Below, piece by piece: positions 1-8,118 of a DNA stretch of 64,000 bases; position 1 is the stretch's first letter, and the number at the start of each line of letters is the position of its first letter. Location: the NCBI GenBank assembly GCA_035373625.1, contig DAOSNS010000019.1, positions 1 to 64,000 on the forward strand, written 5' to 3'. Under the pieces are notes generated by a model that saw only the letters and a list, made by a program, of their open reading frames with translations, ran no database searches and was not told the DNA's origin. Position numbers and translations under genes: made by a program. Source of the DNA: DSWT01 sp035373625. GTDB taxonomy: Bacteria; Chloroflexota; Anaerolineae; B4-G1; SLSP01.

Positions 1-515
1 ATCAGACTATTCTCAACAGTCCGGTAGTCGGGTGCTGCAATGAGACTATCTGACTGACGACTATCAGACTATTCTCAACAGTCCGGTAGTCGGGTGCTGC
101 AATGAGACTATCTGACTGACGACTATCAGACTATTCTCAACAGTCCGGTAGTCGGGTGCTGCAATGAGACTATCTGACTGACGACTATCAGACTATTCTC
201 AACAGTCCGGTAGTCGGGTGCTGCAATGAGACTATCTGACTGACGACTATCAGACTATTCTCAACAGTCCGGTAGTCGGGTGCTGCAATGAGACTATCTG
301 ACTAACGACTATCAGACTATTTTCAACAGTCCGGTAGTCGGGTGCTGCAATGAGACTATCTGACTAACGACTATCAGACTATTTTCAACAGTCCGGTAGT
401 CGGGTGCTGCAATGAGACTATCTGACTAACGACTATCAGACTATTTTCAACAGTCTGGTAGTCGGGTGCTGCAATGAGACTATCTGACTGACGACTATCA
501 GACTATTTTCAAGAG
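1..515. repeat. 62-bp tandem repeat array
   Basis: Eight complete 62-bp units start at 1, 63, 125, 187, 249, 311, 373 and 435, and a ninth is cut off near 515. The array is open at the left edge of the window. Units are nearly identical: the first five read TTCTCAACAG and the last three TTTTCAACAG, and GACTGACG changes to GACTAACG at the ends of units 5-7. Each unit contains GACTATC twice plus GACTATT, so it carries a short internal sub-repeat. Sixty-two is not a multiple of three and no reading frame runs through it. There are no variable spacers, so it is a satellite-type array and not CRISPR. Function unknown. Confidence 0.95.
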
Positions 516-536
516 GGTTGGAGGAGTCCTGACTGA

Positions 537-917
537 TTACGCTGCGATTACGAAAAGATGAGTGAGATGGCGCGCCGTGGGTAAGCTCGCGTCGGCATCA
601 ATCCCCCAGGGCTGCGCGGGCGCGGCGACCAGCGGGAAGCCCAAGAGCCATACCAAAACTGGATGTTCGACTAAAAACCTGCGCACCTGGCACATTGAAA
701 CCAGGCCTTCATTGAGCTGCACCAGCGCCGTAGCTGCCAGGGCTGCATACGGAATCGTGGGCTGTCCCCAGTCACGGGTCAGGTCACGTTCGGGAAACTC
801 CGCCCAGTGTAGCGGTCCGAGCAGCTCCAGGAGACGAAACGCGGTGGGGACGGTTTGAAACCGCCGCTGCAGATGAGCGCGCTCATTCCACTTCAGCGGG
901 ATTTGTAGACGTAGCAC
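537..917 (-). pseudogene. Transposase N-terminal remnant
   Basis: A 126-residue frame with a GTG start at 917 resembles the N-terminal region of DDE transposases (a hydrophobic segment containing LNEGLVSMCQVRRFL and HPVLVWLLGFPL). It stops after the first quarter or so of a normal transposase and no catalytic DDE region follows, because the frame runs out into the 62-bp array. It is read as the truncated end of an insertion sequence; I cannot assign the IS family from sequence alone. A second copy of its 5' end lies at 1020-1057. It could also be a small uncharacterised protein, but the truncation argues against function. Confidence 0.5.
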
Positions 918-1057
918 GGAGATTTATCCCCGTGCGGATACGGATCACTGCCCGATCATCGCCTGCCCGGGCGCCGCACATCCGATCACCGCGCGCCGAT
1001 AAATCGGCGCGCCACCCCGCTTCAGCGGGATTTGTAGATGTAGCACGGGGGTTTATC
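891..1057. repeat. 38-bp direct repeat pair with GATAAATC hairpins
   Basis: The 38 bases at 891-928 recur at 1020-1057 with three mismatches, 129 bp apart. The first copy covers the 5' end of the transposase remnant, so the second is probably a second broken IS end. Between them are two hairpins with a GATTTATC or GATAAATC core: GCACGG/CCGTGC at 914-935, and a perfect GCGCGCCGAT / ATCGGCGCGC pair at 991-1012. Confidence 0.8.
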
Positions 1058-1114
1058 TTAGCCCGATGGCTTATCGGTGGCCGTGGCAGATTTGAAACGA
1101 TGGGGAAAAAACAG

Positions 1115-1188
1115 TCGGGGCATGCGGATTTGAACCGCAGACCTCACGGACCCGAACCGTGCGCGCTACCAAACTGCGCTATGCCCCG
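1115..1188 (-). tRNA. tRNA-Pro (anticodon CGG)
   Basis: Read on the minus strand this folds as a standard cloverleaf: acceptor CGGGGCA/TGCCCCG, D stem GCGC/GCGC, anticodon stem CACGG/CCGTG around loop TTCGGGT (anticodon CGG, codon CCG), T stem TGCGG/CCGCA with loop TTCAAAT, discriminator A as expected for tRNA-Pro. The length is 74 nt and CCA is not encoded. A run of six T follows the 3' end (plus positions about 1106-1111), compatible with termination. Confidence 0.95.
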
Positions 1189-1198
1189 AACACCCGGC

Positions 1199-1226
1199 AT
1201 TATACCGCACTTTAGACTTTTGACAA
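1199..1226 (-). promoter_or_regulatory. Promoter of tRNA-Pro
   Basis: On the minus strand TTGTCA (plus 1221-1226) and TATAAT (plus 1199-1204) are separated by 16 bp, with the tRNA start 10 bp downstream. The same arrangement (TTGACA, 16 bp, TATAAT) precedes the tRNA-Leu gene, which supports both. Confidence 0.75.
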
Positions 1227-1229
1227 GCC

Positions 1230-1257
1230 TTGCCCTTTTGCCCGATGCTGTTATGAT
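1230..1257 (+). promoter_or_regulatory. Possible promoter of uppP
   Basis: TTGCCC (1230-1235) and TATGAT (1252-1257) are 16 bp apart, 28 bp before the uppP start codon and divergent from the tRNA-Pro promoter. The -35 match is weak. Confidence 0.4.
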
Positions 1258-1285
1258 AGCCACATTTGTAACCGGAGGTGACAAC

Positions 1286-2092
1286 GTGACGCTGTGGCAA
1301 GCTATCCTTTTGGGCATCTTACAAGGCGCGACCGAATTTCTGCCGGTGAGCAGCTCGGGACATCTGGTCATCATCCCTTACCTGCTCAAGTGGCCCGACC
1401 CCGGCCTGACATTGGACGCCCTTCTGCACCTGGGAACATTGGTGGCGATTGTGATTTACTTTTGGAAGGACCTGTGGCGTCTGCTGCAGGCCGCACTGCG
1501 TAGCCTGCGCCTGCGTACACTCGATGATCCCGATGCACGGCTGGCCTGGGCGCTTGTGGTGGCGTCCATCCCTGGGGCGCTCATCGGATTTCTGTTCGAG
1601 GATCAGTTCGAGAAGCTGTTCGGCATGCCCAAAGCTGTGGCGGGCTTCTTGCTCGTTACCGCCGCCTTGTTGCTGCTGGCGGAATATTTCTCCAGACGTG
1701 AGCGGCAGCTCACGCTGATGTCCTGGTGGCATGCCGTGTTGATCGGCCTGGCGCAGGCACTGGCCATTGCGCCGGGCTTGAGCCGTTCCGGCACAACGAT
1801 TGCCGCCGGCCTGCTGCTCGGCTATCGGCGCGAAGAGGCCACCCGCTTCAGTTTCCTGCTCGCCGTGCCCATCGTGGCGGGCAATGGCCTGTATCAACTC
1901 TTCAAACTCTTCCACGGCGGCCTGGGGGTGGTTCAGATGCCGATCGTGGTCGCCGGTTTCCTTGCGGCGATGATCAGCGGGTATCTGGCGATTGCCGGAC
2001 TGTTGATGTGGGTGCGCCGCCGCAGCCTGTGGGGATTTGCCGCCTACTGCGCCGTGTTGGGTACCCTGGTGTTGACCGGAGTACTGGGGTGA
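1286..2092 (+). CDS. uppP: Undecaprenyl-diphosphatase UppP (BacA family)
   Basis: 268-residue integral membrane enzyme that dephosphorylates undecaprenyl diphosphate and so recycles the lipid carrier for peptidoglycan and other glycans. Both signature regions are present: QGATEFLPVSSSGHL near residues 13-27, and PGLSRSGTT near 163-171 followed by the conserved RREEATRFSFLLAVP. The GTG start at 1286 follows GGAGG by 7 nt and gives the family's usual length; the open frame extends upstream into the tRNA region but without support. Its stop overlaps the GTG of the downstream lipoprotein gene, so the two are probably cotranscribed. Confidence 0.95.
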   Translation: MTLWQAILLGILQGATEFLPVSSSGHLVIIPYLLKWPDPGLTLDALLHLGTLVAIVIYFWKDLWRLLQAALRSLRLRTLDDPDARLAWALVVASIPGALIGFLFEDQFEKLFGMPKAVAGFLLVTAALLLLAEYFSRRERQLTLMSWWHAVLIGLAQALAIAPGLSRSGTTIAAGLLLGYRREEATRFSFLLAVPIVAGNGLYQLFKLFHGGLGVVQMPIVVAGFLAAMISGYLAIAGLLMWVRRRSLWGFAAYCAVLGTLVLTGVLG

Positions 2093-2922
2093 GCCGTTGG
2101 CCTGTCGCTGTGGTGATGGCGTTGAGCCTGCTGACGGCATGCACGGCCCCTGTGGCGCTCGTTCCCACGCCGACGCCGCTGCCTCCACCCGTCACGCCGC
2201 AGCTTGTACAGATTGCCTGCCCTGAAAATCTGATCCCCCTGATGATGGCACTCGCTTCAGCGTATCAGCGTGAAGCGCCGGCCGTGCAGCTTGTGGTCGT
2301 GGAGCGTGCGGACACACTGGCCTATCAGGCGCTTGTCAATGGGGATGTCGAGATCGCGGCGCTGACCTGGTTGCCCACGTCGCTGCCGGAAGCGGCATGG
2401 CGGGTCCCTTTTGCACGCGATGGCCTGGCGGTGGTGGTGAACACCCGCAACGGCTTACCGGGTTTGACGCTGGATCAATTGCGTCAACTTTTCGGCGGGC
2501 GGGTCGAGGATTGGGAACCCTGGGGAGGATTGCCGGGCGCACCACAACTCATCAGCCGTGAAGAGGCATCCGGCGACTTCCTCTTTTTTCAGGCGCAGGC
2601 GATGCGTGATGCGCGTGTCGCCTTGACGGCATTGCTCGCGCCCACCAGCGCTGCCATGCTCGACCATGTCGGCAACGATGCCCTGGCGGTCGGCTACCTT
2701 TCGACGGCATGGCTGAGCGGGAATGTGCGTGCCCTGACCATCGAGGGCATTCCGCCGGTGAGCGAGACCATCGCCGCCGGATTGTATCCCCTCTCCCGCG
2801 ACCTGCAATTTGTGACACTAGGAGAACCACAAGGCGCCGCCCGTGACTTCATCCAATGGACGCTTGGCCCGCAAGGCCAGAACATCGTCGCGGCCCAACG
2901 TTTCACACCCCTGCCGGAGTAA
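2089..2922 (+). CDS. PstS-like substrate-binding lipoprotein
   Basis: 277 residues. The GTG start overlaps the TGA of uppP (GTGA), indicating translational coupling. The N-terminus has a hydrophobic segment ending in lipobox LLTAC, then a Pro/Thr-rich linker, then a periplasmic-binding-protein type 2 fold. The segment LDQLRQLFGGRVEDWEPWGG resembles the phosphate-binding PstS family, in which similar segments contact the ligand. No permease or ATPase genes for phosphate are adjacent, so it may be an orphan or signalling binding protein. The ligand is not certain. Confidence 0.75.
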   Translation: MSRWPVAVVMALSLLTACTAPVALVPTPTPLPPPVTPQLVQIACPENLIPLMMALASAYQREAPAVQLVVVERADTLAYQALVNGDVEIAALTWLPTSLPEAAWRVPFARDGLAVVVNTRNGLPGLTLDQLRQLFGGRVEDWEPWGGLPGAPQLISREEASGDFLFFQAQAMRDARVALTALLAPTSAAMLDHVGNDALAVGYLSTAWLSGNVRALTIEGIPPVSETIAAGLYPLSRDLQFVTLGEPQGAARDFIQWTLGPQGQNIVAAQRFTPLPE

Positions 2923-2925
2923 CCT

Positions 2926-2983
2926 CTCCCGCTCTCCTGCTCTCCCGCTCTCCCGCTCTCCCGCTCTCACGCTCTCCTCTTCC
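2926..2983. repeat. CTCTCCCG simple repeat between convergent genes
   Basis: A pyrimidine-rich imperfect repeat of CTCTCCCG-type units fills the gap between the PstS-like gene and the end of the convergent beta-lactamase-like gene. No terminator hairpin is visible here. Confidence 0.7.
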
Positions 2984-2987
2984 TCCT

Positions 2988-4448
2988 CTACTCCGCACCG
3001 TTGAAGAACCGGTAAACGAGCTGCCCGATGGTCGCAAAGGTCGGCGCACTTTCATCCCACACCAACCACTCCGGTTGATACAAATAGACAACCAGCACCA
3101 GATCGGTCTGCGGACCGTAAATCAGCGCAATGTCGGCGTGCGTCTTATCCGCCCAGCCGTGCTTATGGGCGACACGCGTACCGGCCGGCAACCCCGCACT
3201 CAACAGCGGATTGACCGTGTTGCGTTCCAGGCCGGCGAGAAGCGCCTGACATTCCTCCGTCGTGATTTGCCGGGGGTAGACCGCGCGCAAGAATCCGCCG
3301 CCCTTTGCCCCGTAATACAGCCCCTCCATCAGCAACCCCATTTCGAGAGGCGTGGTTTGCAGCAGGGGATCCGGCCGGGTGCGGCTATCTGGATTTGAGG
3401 CCGCGGCAATGTCCGGTGGGACTGTTGCGCCGGGGAGATTGTAGGGGGCGGCGATGAATGTATTGCGTAACCCCAGTCCCCACAGCATATCGGTCACACG
3501 CAACGCGCCGCTGTACGGATCGCCCGCGCCGATCTGGGTGAGCAGCGCATTGGCGACGGTGTTGTCGGTCTCGGCGAACAACGCATCAATCCGCGCGGTC
3601 GTGTTGGCGTCCGGCGCCGTATCGAGCATCGCGTACAGGCTGATGGCGATGGCGATCTTCAGCCCCCCGACGCCCGAAAAGACACTCTCGCAATTGTAGC
3701 AAAATTCCTGCCCCTGCCGTAGCCCTTTGGCGAAGATGCCCACCACACCGTCGAAATCGCGCAGGGCCACATCGAGTGCCTGCCGCAGGATTATGATGGA
3801 GGCTTCCGGCGCCGGTTCGATATCCACCACAAGGCGCACTACCCGATCTTCCGGCGCGGCGGCCAGGATTGCTTTGATCAACAAGGGCAGCGAGGCTTGA
3901 ATGTTCAGCGTGGTGCCATCCTGCGGCGGACGGAACGTCCCGGCTTCTGGCAGCAGCACGGCACTCTGCGGCGGACGGTCATACTTCTGCGCCGCTCGCG
4001 CCAGAAAGGCATCCACACGCTCACGGGAATAGGTGACCACGGCGGACACTTCCTGGGCCTCCGGCTCATTGCGGAGCACTTGATCCATCAGGTAAGTGAG
4101 GAACCCCTGAACGCCGGTCCGTGCGACGAGCACCTTATCGAGGTTCTGGGCAGTAGCTTCCTCGTCAAGGGCTAATTCCACCATCTCCGGCAGCAAGAGC
4201 GGTGTGAGCTTATCGGCGTAGTAAACCGTGATGGGGCGGGTATACGCCAGCGCGATGGCATTGAGCGCTTGCTCGCGGGTCATGCCGCCCATCGGCAGCC
4301 CATTGATGGTCACCCCCGGCGGCAACATCGTTTGGCTCGATTTCCAGTTCGTATATAGCCACGCACCGCCCAGGATGATCACCGTCAACAGGAAGAAAAC
4401 CGGCCATAGAATCCGGGAATGTCCTTGTTTCAAGCTAACCTCACTCAC
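2988..4448 (-). CDS. Class A beta-lactamase-like membrane protein, catalytic Ser apparently lost
   Basis: 486 residues from a GTG start. Residues about 13-33 form one membrane anchor, about 40-150 resemble the PG_binding_4 (VanW N-terminal) domain, and about 225-486 resemble class A beta-lactamase/serine hydrolases. Lysine 264 occupies the SxxK lysine position, but the residue three before it is Gly261 (codon GGG) in SGVGGLK, where the nucleophilic serine belongs. A TDN at 294-296 stands for the SDN motif and KHG at 429-431 for KTG. If the alignment is right the protein cannot acylate substrates and may be a binding or regulatory relative. Sequencing error is possible but would need two changed bases. 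Confidence 0.75.
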   Translation of the reverse strand: MSEVSLKQGHSRILWPVFFLLTVIILGGAWLYTNWKSSQTMLPPGVTINGLPMGGMTREQALNAIALAYTRPITVYYADKLTPLLLPEMVELALDEEATAQNLDKVLVARTGVQGFLTYLMDQVLRNEPEAQEVSAVVTYSRERVDAFLARAAQKYDRPPQSAVLLPEAGTFRPPQDGTTLNIQASLPLLIKAILAAAPEDRVVRLVVDIEPAPEASIIILRQALDVALRDFDGVVGIFAKGLRQGQEFCYNCESVFSGVGGLKIAIAISLYAMLDTAPDANTTARIDALFAETDNTVANALLTQIGAGDPYSGALRVTDMLWGLGLRNTFIAAPYNLPGATVPPDIAAASNPDSRTRPDPLLQTTPLEMGLLMEGLYYGAKGGGFLRAVYPRQITTEECQALLAGLERNTVNPLLSAGLPAGTRVAHKHGWADKTHADIALIYGPQTDLVLVVYLYQPEWLVWDESAPTFATIGQLVYRFFNGAE

Positions 4449-4518
4449 CCACTTCAGACCACTTTTAGAGGGTAAGGTAAGTATAACGAGGTTGATAAGT
4501 CCGTCAAATCTCTTGCGT

Positions 4519-4920
4519 CAGGGCCTCATCATGCTTGCTCCGAGGGGAACGCCAGCTCTGAGGGGAACGCCACCTTCGAGGGGAACGCTAGCTCTGAGGG
4601 GAACGCCAGCTCTGAGGGGAACGCCAGCTTCGAGGGGAACGCAACCTCTGAGGGGAACGCCANNNNNNNNNNNNNNNNNNNNNNNNNNNNNNNNNNNNNN
4701 NNNNNNNNNNNNNNNNNNNNNNNNNNNNNNNNNNNNNNNNNNNNNNNNNNNNNNNNNNNNNNGCTCTGAGGGGAACGCCAGCTTCGAGGGGAACGCCAGC
4801 TCTGAGGGGAACGCCAGCTCTGAGGGGAACGCCAGCTCTGAGGGGAACGCCAGCTTCGAGGGGAACGCCAGCTCTGAGGGGAACGCCAGTTCCCCGTTTT
4901 TAGAAGAATGGTGAAGCCCT
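4519..4920. mobile_element. TIR element copy 1 with amplified GAGGGGAACGCC module and assembly gap
   Basis: The terminal inverted repeats are AGGGCCTCATCATGCTT (4520-4536) and its 14/17-matching inverse at 4904-4920. An 11-bp direct repeat ATCTCTTGCGT flanks them at 4508-4518 and 4921-4931, as a target duplication would. Inside, an 18-bp unit of the form GCTCTGAGGGGAACGCCA (or GCTTCGAGG...) is repeated from about 4537 to 4890. One hundred N at 4663-4762 interrupt it, so the true copy number is unknown. The edge sequences CTTGCTCCGAGGGGAACGCC and CCCCGTTTTTAG are shared with the copies at 21171 and 57902. No coding capacity. Confidence 0.75.
4663..4762. other. Assembly gap (100 N)
   Basis: A run of exactly 100 N with the same tandem repeat on both sides. 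It is a scaffold join of unknown true length, not biological sequence. Confidence 0.99.
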
Positions 4921-4933
4921 ATCTCTTGCGTTT

Positions 4934-4962
4934 TTAGACAATGACAGAAACCGGGCTATAAT
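4934..4962 (+). promoter_or_regulatory. Promoter upstream of xseB
   Basis: TTAGAC (4934-4939) and TATAAT (4957-4962) with a 17-bp spacer, just outside the right direct repeat of the TIR element. The -10 context GGGCTATAAT is the same as that before the metallophosphoesterase gene at 10347-10355. Confidence 0.55.
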
Positions 4963-5033
4963 AACATGTGAAAGAATACGGACTTTCTTTTCAATCTGTT
5001 TCATCCGTTGACATTTTCAAGGGAGTTGACTTG

Positions 5034-5267
5034 ATGGAAGCCTCTATCGAACAAATGTCTTTTGAAGCGGCCTTGACCGAACTGGAAGCCATCGTGGAGA
5101 AGCTGGAAGATGGAACGCTCGACCTGAACCAAACCGTCATCTTATACCAGCGCGGGCGGGCGTTGGCAGCGCGCTGCCAGCAACTTCTGGACACGGTCGA
5201 ATTACAGATCCAACAGCTCACTCCCGCCGGCGTGGATGAACCTATAGCCACAGCTTCAGGGGTGTAG
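5034..5267 (+). CDS. xseB: Exodeoxyribonuclease VII small subunit
   Basis: 77 residues. It carries the XseB signature (SFEAALTELEAIVEKLEDG near the N-terminus, then LYQRGRALAARCQQLLD). The small subunit assembles around XseA to form the single-strand-specific exonuclease VII in the cytoplasm. The ATG at 5034 follows GGGAG by 8 nt and matches family length; an upstream in-frame start at 4968 has no ribosome-binding site and would read through a half-copy of the ATCCGTTGAC repeat (5003-5012). No xseA is present nearby. Confidence 0.9.
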   Translation: MEASIEQMSFEAALTELEAIVEKLEDGTLDLNQTVILYQRGRALAARCQQLLDTVELQIQQLTPAGVDEPIATASGV

Positions 5268-5325
5268 AAACGGACGGGTAACGCTCAATGTACCTTTCAT
5301 GCCTGGTAAAAGGAGGTTCGTTCCG

Positions 5326-7719
5326 ATGGGATTTGAATTCCTGCCCTATCTCTTAACCGCGATCCCCGGCACGGTTGTCTATCACCTGCTTGTCCTGTTA
5401 GGCTTATTGTCGGCGGCGGGGATTGTCCTCACAGAATGGCGACACACCCACAACGAAGACCTCAAACCCTATATCATCGCTTTAGGGGGCGTGATGGCGG
5501 TCCACTTGCTGTCGGCGTTGCTGGCACCGTTCCACTTTCAGACAGATGCCCTGATGGCGATCATCAGCGCGCCGTTTCTGTATGCTGGCGAGCTACTTTC
5601 GATTTTACTGCTGGTGTGGGGATTGGGATGGCCGATCTGGGAACGTCGGAGGAAGACACTTCTCGTTGGGGTGTTCCTGGTATGGGGCGTGTTGCTTATC
5701 GGCGCATCGCTCCTCTGGTATAAAGAGGCTCTGCATCAGCCTTTGACCTACAACATTCACTCCTGGCAGGTGCCGATGTGGTATGCCCTCTCGGCTATCG
5801 CTGCTTTTGGGGGAGTTTGGATTCTTCTCCGTGCCAGAGCGCAAGGTGTTATTGTCTCCACGACGTTGATTCTATTACTCTTGGGGATCGGCGCTCTGCT
5901 GGGATTGCTTGGCTCACAAGTGTTGGGTCCCCCCTTGCCTGCCGGCGAGGGGTGGGGACGGCTATGCGCCTTGATCGGCTACCCCTTCTTTGCCATTTTG
6001 CTTTACCGCTCTGCCCTGCAGGATTTAGCCTCTTATCGTCAGGACCTGCACGATCTGAGCGAAGAAGCATTGCGGCAAAGCCAGGAGTTGCTGTTCCTCA
6101 TCGAAGCCACGCGCTCTATCGGCGAACGCCTGGACTTGCGCGGCATGCTCGAACAAGTCGCCGACAGTGTGGCGATGGCCTTGCGCGCCGATGCCGTTGC
6201 CATCCTGTTGACCGATGAGGACGATCCTGAAGTGTTGCATCTGGCAGCTTTGTATCGCACCCTGGGAGGGAGGACGGAAGTTCCCCAGCGAATCCTGCTC
6301 AAAGATTATCCCAATCTCAGGTTTGCTCTGCGCAAACAACAACTGATCTTTGGCCCCGAGGAAGAGATTGTACAGTTGCGCACACTTTTTGAGCTACTAG
6401 GAGCAACAGAAAGAGGCCCGCTCTTGATCCAACCCTTAGCGCGTCAGGAGCGGGTGACCGGCGTACTGGTAGCCTACAACGCACCGACCAAGCCACAATT
6501 CACCTCTGAACAGGAAATGTTGGCGATGACGATTGCCGTACAGATTGCCAGCGCGGTTGAAAACCATCGTCTATACTCGGCGGTGACGGCGCAGGCGCAA
6601 GAGCTGAGCCGCTTGCTTAAAGTGCGTGAGGCTGAATTGCGCCGCGAGGATGCCATTCTGGAAAGTATGGCCGAAGGCATCCTCGTCATAGATGCGCGGG
6701 GATGCTTTATTGTGCTCAACCAGGCAGCCGAACGCATCCTCGGTGTACGCCGCGAAGAAGTACTCGGAAAGTCGGTGCGCGAAGTCCTCTCTATGCCCAT
6801 GTTGAAAGGCGAATTCGATCCCGATAGCCTGCTCAACTTAAGTCAGCCTTTCGAAACGATGTTTAACCTGGGTGAGCAGCGTATCCGCATTAATGCGGCG
6901 CCGGTTCTGCTGAAGAACGTCGAACGTCTGGGTGTGGTGGCTATCCTGCAAGATGTCACCCGTGAATACCTGGCCGAACAGTCGAAACGTGAGTTTGTGG
7001 ACAGTATCTCCCACGAATTGCGCACCCCCCTCACGGCGATCAAAGGCTACACCGAGTTAATGCTTTCCGGTATGGCCGGTGCACTGCCGCCGGCCTTTGA
7101 ACAATTCCTGAGCGTTGTCCGTGACAATACAGTGCGGATGGTTTCGCTGACCGATAACTTGATCTCTGTTGCAGAGATTGAAAAGGGCCGGGTGGGGTTA
7201 CATTACCAACAAGTGGACGTGCCTGCCCTGTTGCGCGATCTGGTCAGCCATTACCGCGAGCGCATCGAGGAGCGCGTGTTGACGGTGGATTTGGATTTGC
7301 CGACCGATTTACCCCTTGTTGAGGTTGATCCTAATCGCCTGCGGCTCATCATGGATAATCTGCTGAGCAATGCGATCAAGTTTACGTATCCCGAAGGCCG
7401 GATTACCTTAGGATGTCGGGCGATCTACGGCACCTTAGGGCAGCCGACTTATTTCTCGATATGGGTCTCCGATACCGGCGTTGGAATCCCGCTGGAAGAG
7501 CAAGGGCTGATCTGGCAGCGTTTCTATCGTGTGGACAACCCCTTAAGTCTTGAAGCCGGTGGCCTGGGAATCGGATTGACCATCACCAAAGCCCTGGTCG
7601 AAGCGCATGCCGGGCGCGTTTGGGTGGATAGCACCCCCGGTCAGGGGAGCACGTTCACGGTCCTTCTGCCCATCAAGCGTGGACAGGATGTGTCCGAAGA
7701 TCTGGAGGTGGCGGTGTGA
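5326..7719 (+). CDS. Membrane sensor histidine kinase (7TM-like, GAF, PAS)
   Basis: 797 residues. About 230 N-terminal residues form six or seven hydrophobic helices like the histidine-kinase 7TM sensory region. A GAF domain follows (about 250-410), then a PAS domain (about 440-545), a HisKA domain with phosphoacceptor His563 in SHELRTPLTAIKGY, and an ATPase domain with the N box (DNLLSNAIKF, about 683), DTGVGIP and GGLGIGLTI (about 745). ATG 5326 has AGGAGG nine bases upstream. The partner response regulator is not adjacent. The downstream DUF192 gene overlaps its stop (GTGA). Confidence 0.9.
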   Translation: MGFEFLPYLLTAIPGTVVYHLLVLLGLLSAAGIVLTEWRHTHNEDLKPYIIALGGVMAVHLLSALLAPFHFQTDALMAIISAPFLYAGELLSILLLVWGLGWPIWERRRKTLLVGVFLVWGVLLIGASLLWYKEALHQPLTYNIHSWQVPMWYALSAIAAFGGVWILLRARAQGVIVSTTLILLLLGIGALLGLLGSQVLGPPLPAGEGWGRLCALIGYPFFAILLYRSALQDLASYRQDLHDLSEEALRQSQELLFLIEATRSIGERLDLRGMLEQVADSVAMALRADAVAILLTDEDDPEVLHLAALYRTLGGRTEVPQRILLKDYPNLRFALRKQQLIFGPEEEIVQLRTLFELLGATERGPLLIQPLARQERVTGVLVAYNAPTKPQFTSEQEMLAMTIAVQIASAVENHRLYSAVTAQAQELSRLLKVREAELRREDAILESMAEGILVIDARGCFIVLNQAAERILGVRREEVLGKSVREVLSMPMLKGEFDPDSLLNLSQPFETMFNLGEQRIRINAAPVLLKNVERLGVVAILQDVTREYLAEQSKREFVDSISHELRTPLTAIKGYTELMLSGMAGALPPAFEQFLSVVRDNTVRMVSLTDNLISVAEIEKGRVGLHYQQVDVPALLRDLVSHYRERIEERVLTVDLDLPTDLPLVEVDPNRLRLIMDNLLSNAIKFTYPEGRITLGCRAIYGTLGQPTYFSIWVSDTGVGIPLEEQGLIWQRFYRVDNPLSLEAGGLGIGLTITKALVEAHAGRVWVDSTPGQGSTFTVLLPIKRGQDVSEDLEVAV

Positions 7720-8105
7720 GCCGACGTCCGCGCAGCGCCTCTGTCACCATTTGTCATCAGGACGGCACGGCTTTGCCGTTGCGGGTGCGCCGTTGTGACA
7801 CCTTCCTGTGTCGCCTGCGCGGCTTGACCTTTCGGCGGTCTCTGCCGGCAGATGAAGGCTTGTTGTTCGTCGAGCGTGCCGAAAGCCGGGTAGGAACGGC
7901 GATTCACATGTTTTTCGTTTTCTTCGACATCGGCGTCGTGTGGCTGGCGGCGGACGGCACGGTAGTGGATGCACAACTGGCCAGGCCATTTCGTCCCTAC
8001 TACGCGCCGCGTGCGCCGGCCCGCTACTACCTCGAAGGCCCGCCGGCTCTGTTGACGTGGGTATCTGTCGGTGAACGGCTCATCATCCGGCAGGAACCGG
8101 CATAA
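7716..8105 (+). CDS. DUF192 family protein
   Basis: 129 residues matching the DUF192 pattern: RLRGLTFRRSLPADEGLLFV, then TAIHMFFVFFDIGVVWL and a C-terminal PARYYLEGP. Members are small, often exported proteins of unknown biochemical role. No signal peptide is visible in this one. It starts with GTG inside the stop region of the kinase gene, so it is translationally coupled to it. Confidence 0.85.
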   Translation: MSRRPRSASVTICHQDGTALPLRVRRCDTFLCRLRGLTFRRSLPADEGLLFVERAESRVGTAIHMFFVFFDIGVVWLAADGTVVDAQLARPFRPYYAPRAPARYYLEGPPALLTWVSVGERLIIRQEPA

Positions 8106-8118
8106 GGTAACTCCGATC

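Noticed and set aside
1..515. CRISPR array
   Set aside because: The whole 62-bp period is repeated with no variable spacers and no cas genes are near.
4228..4914. Long plus-strand frame through the GAGGGGAACGCC repeat
   Set aside because: It is antisense to the beta-lactamase-like gene, crosses the 100-N gap and consists of repeat translation.
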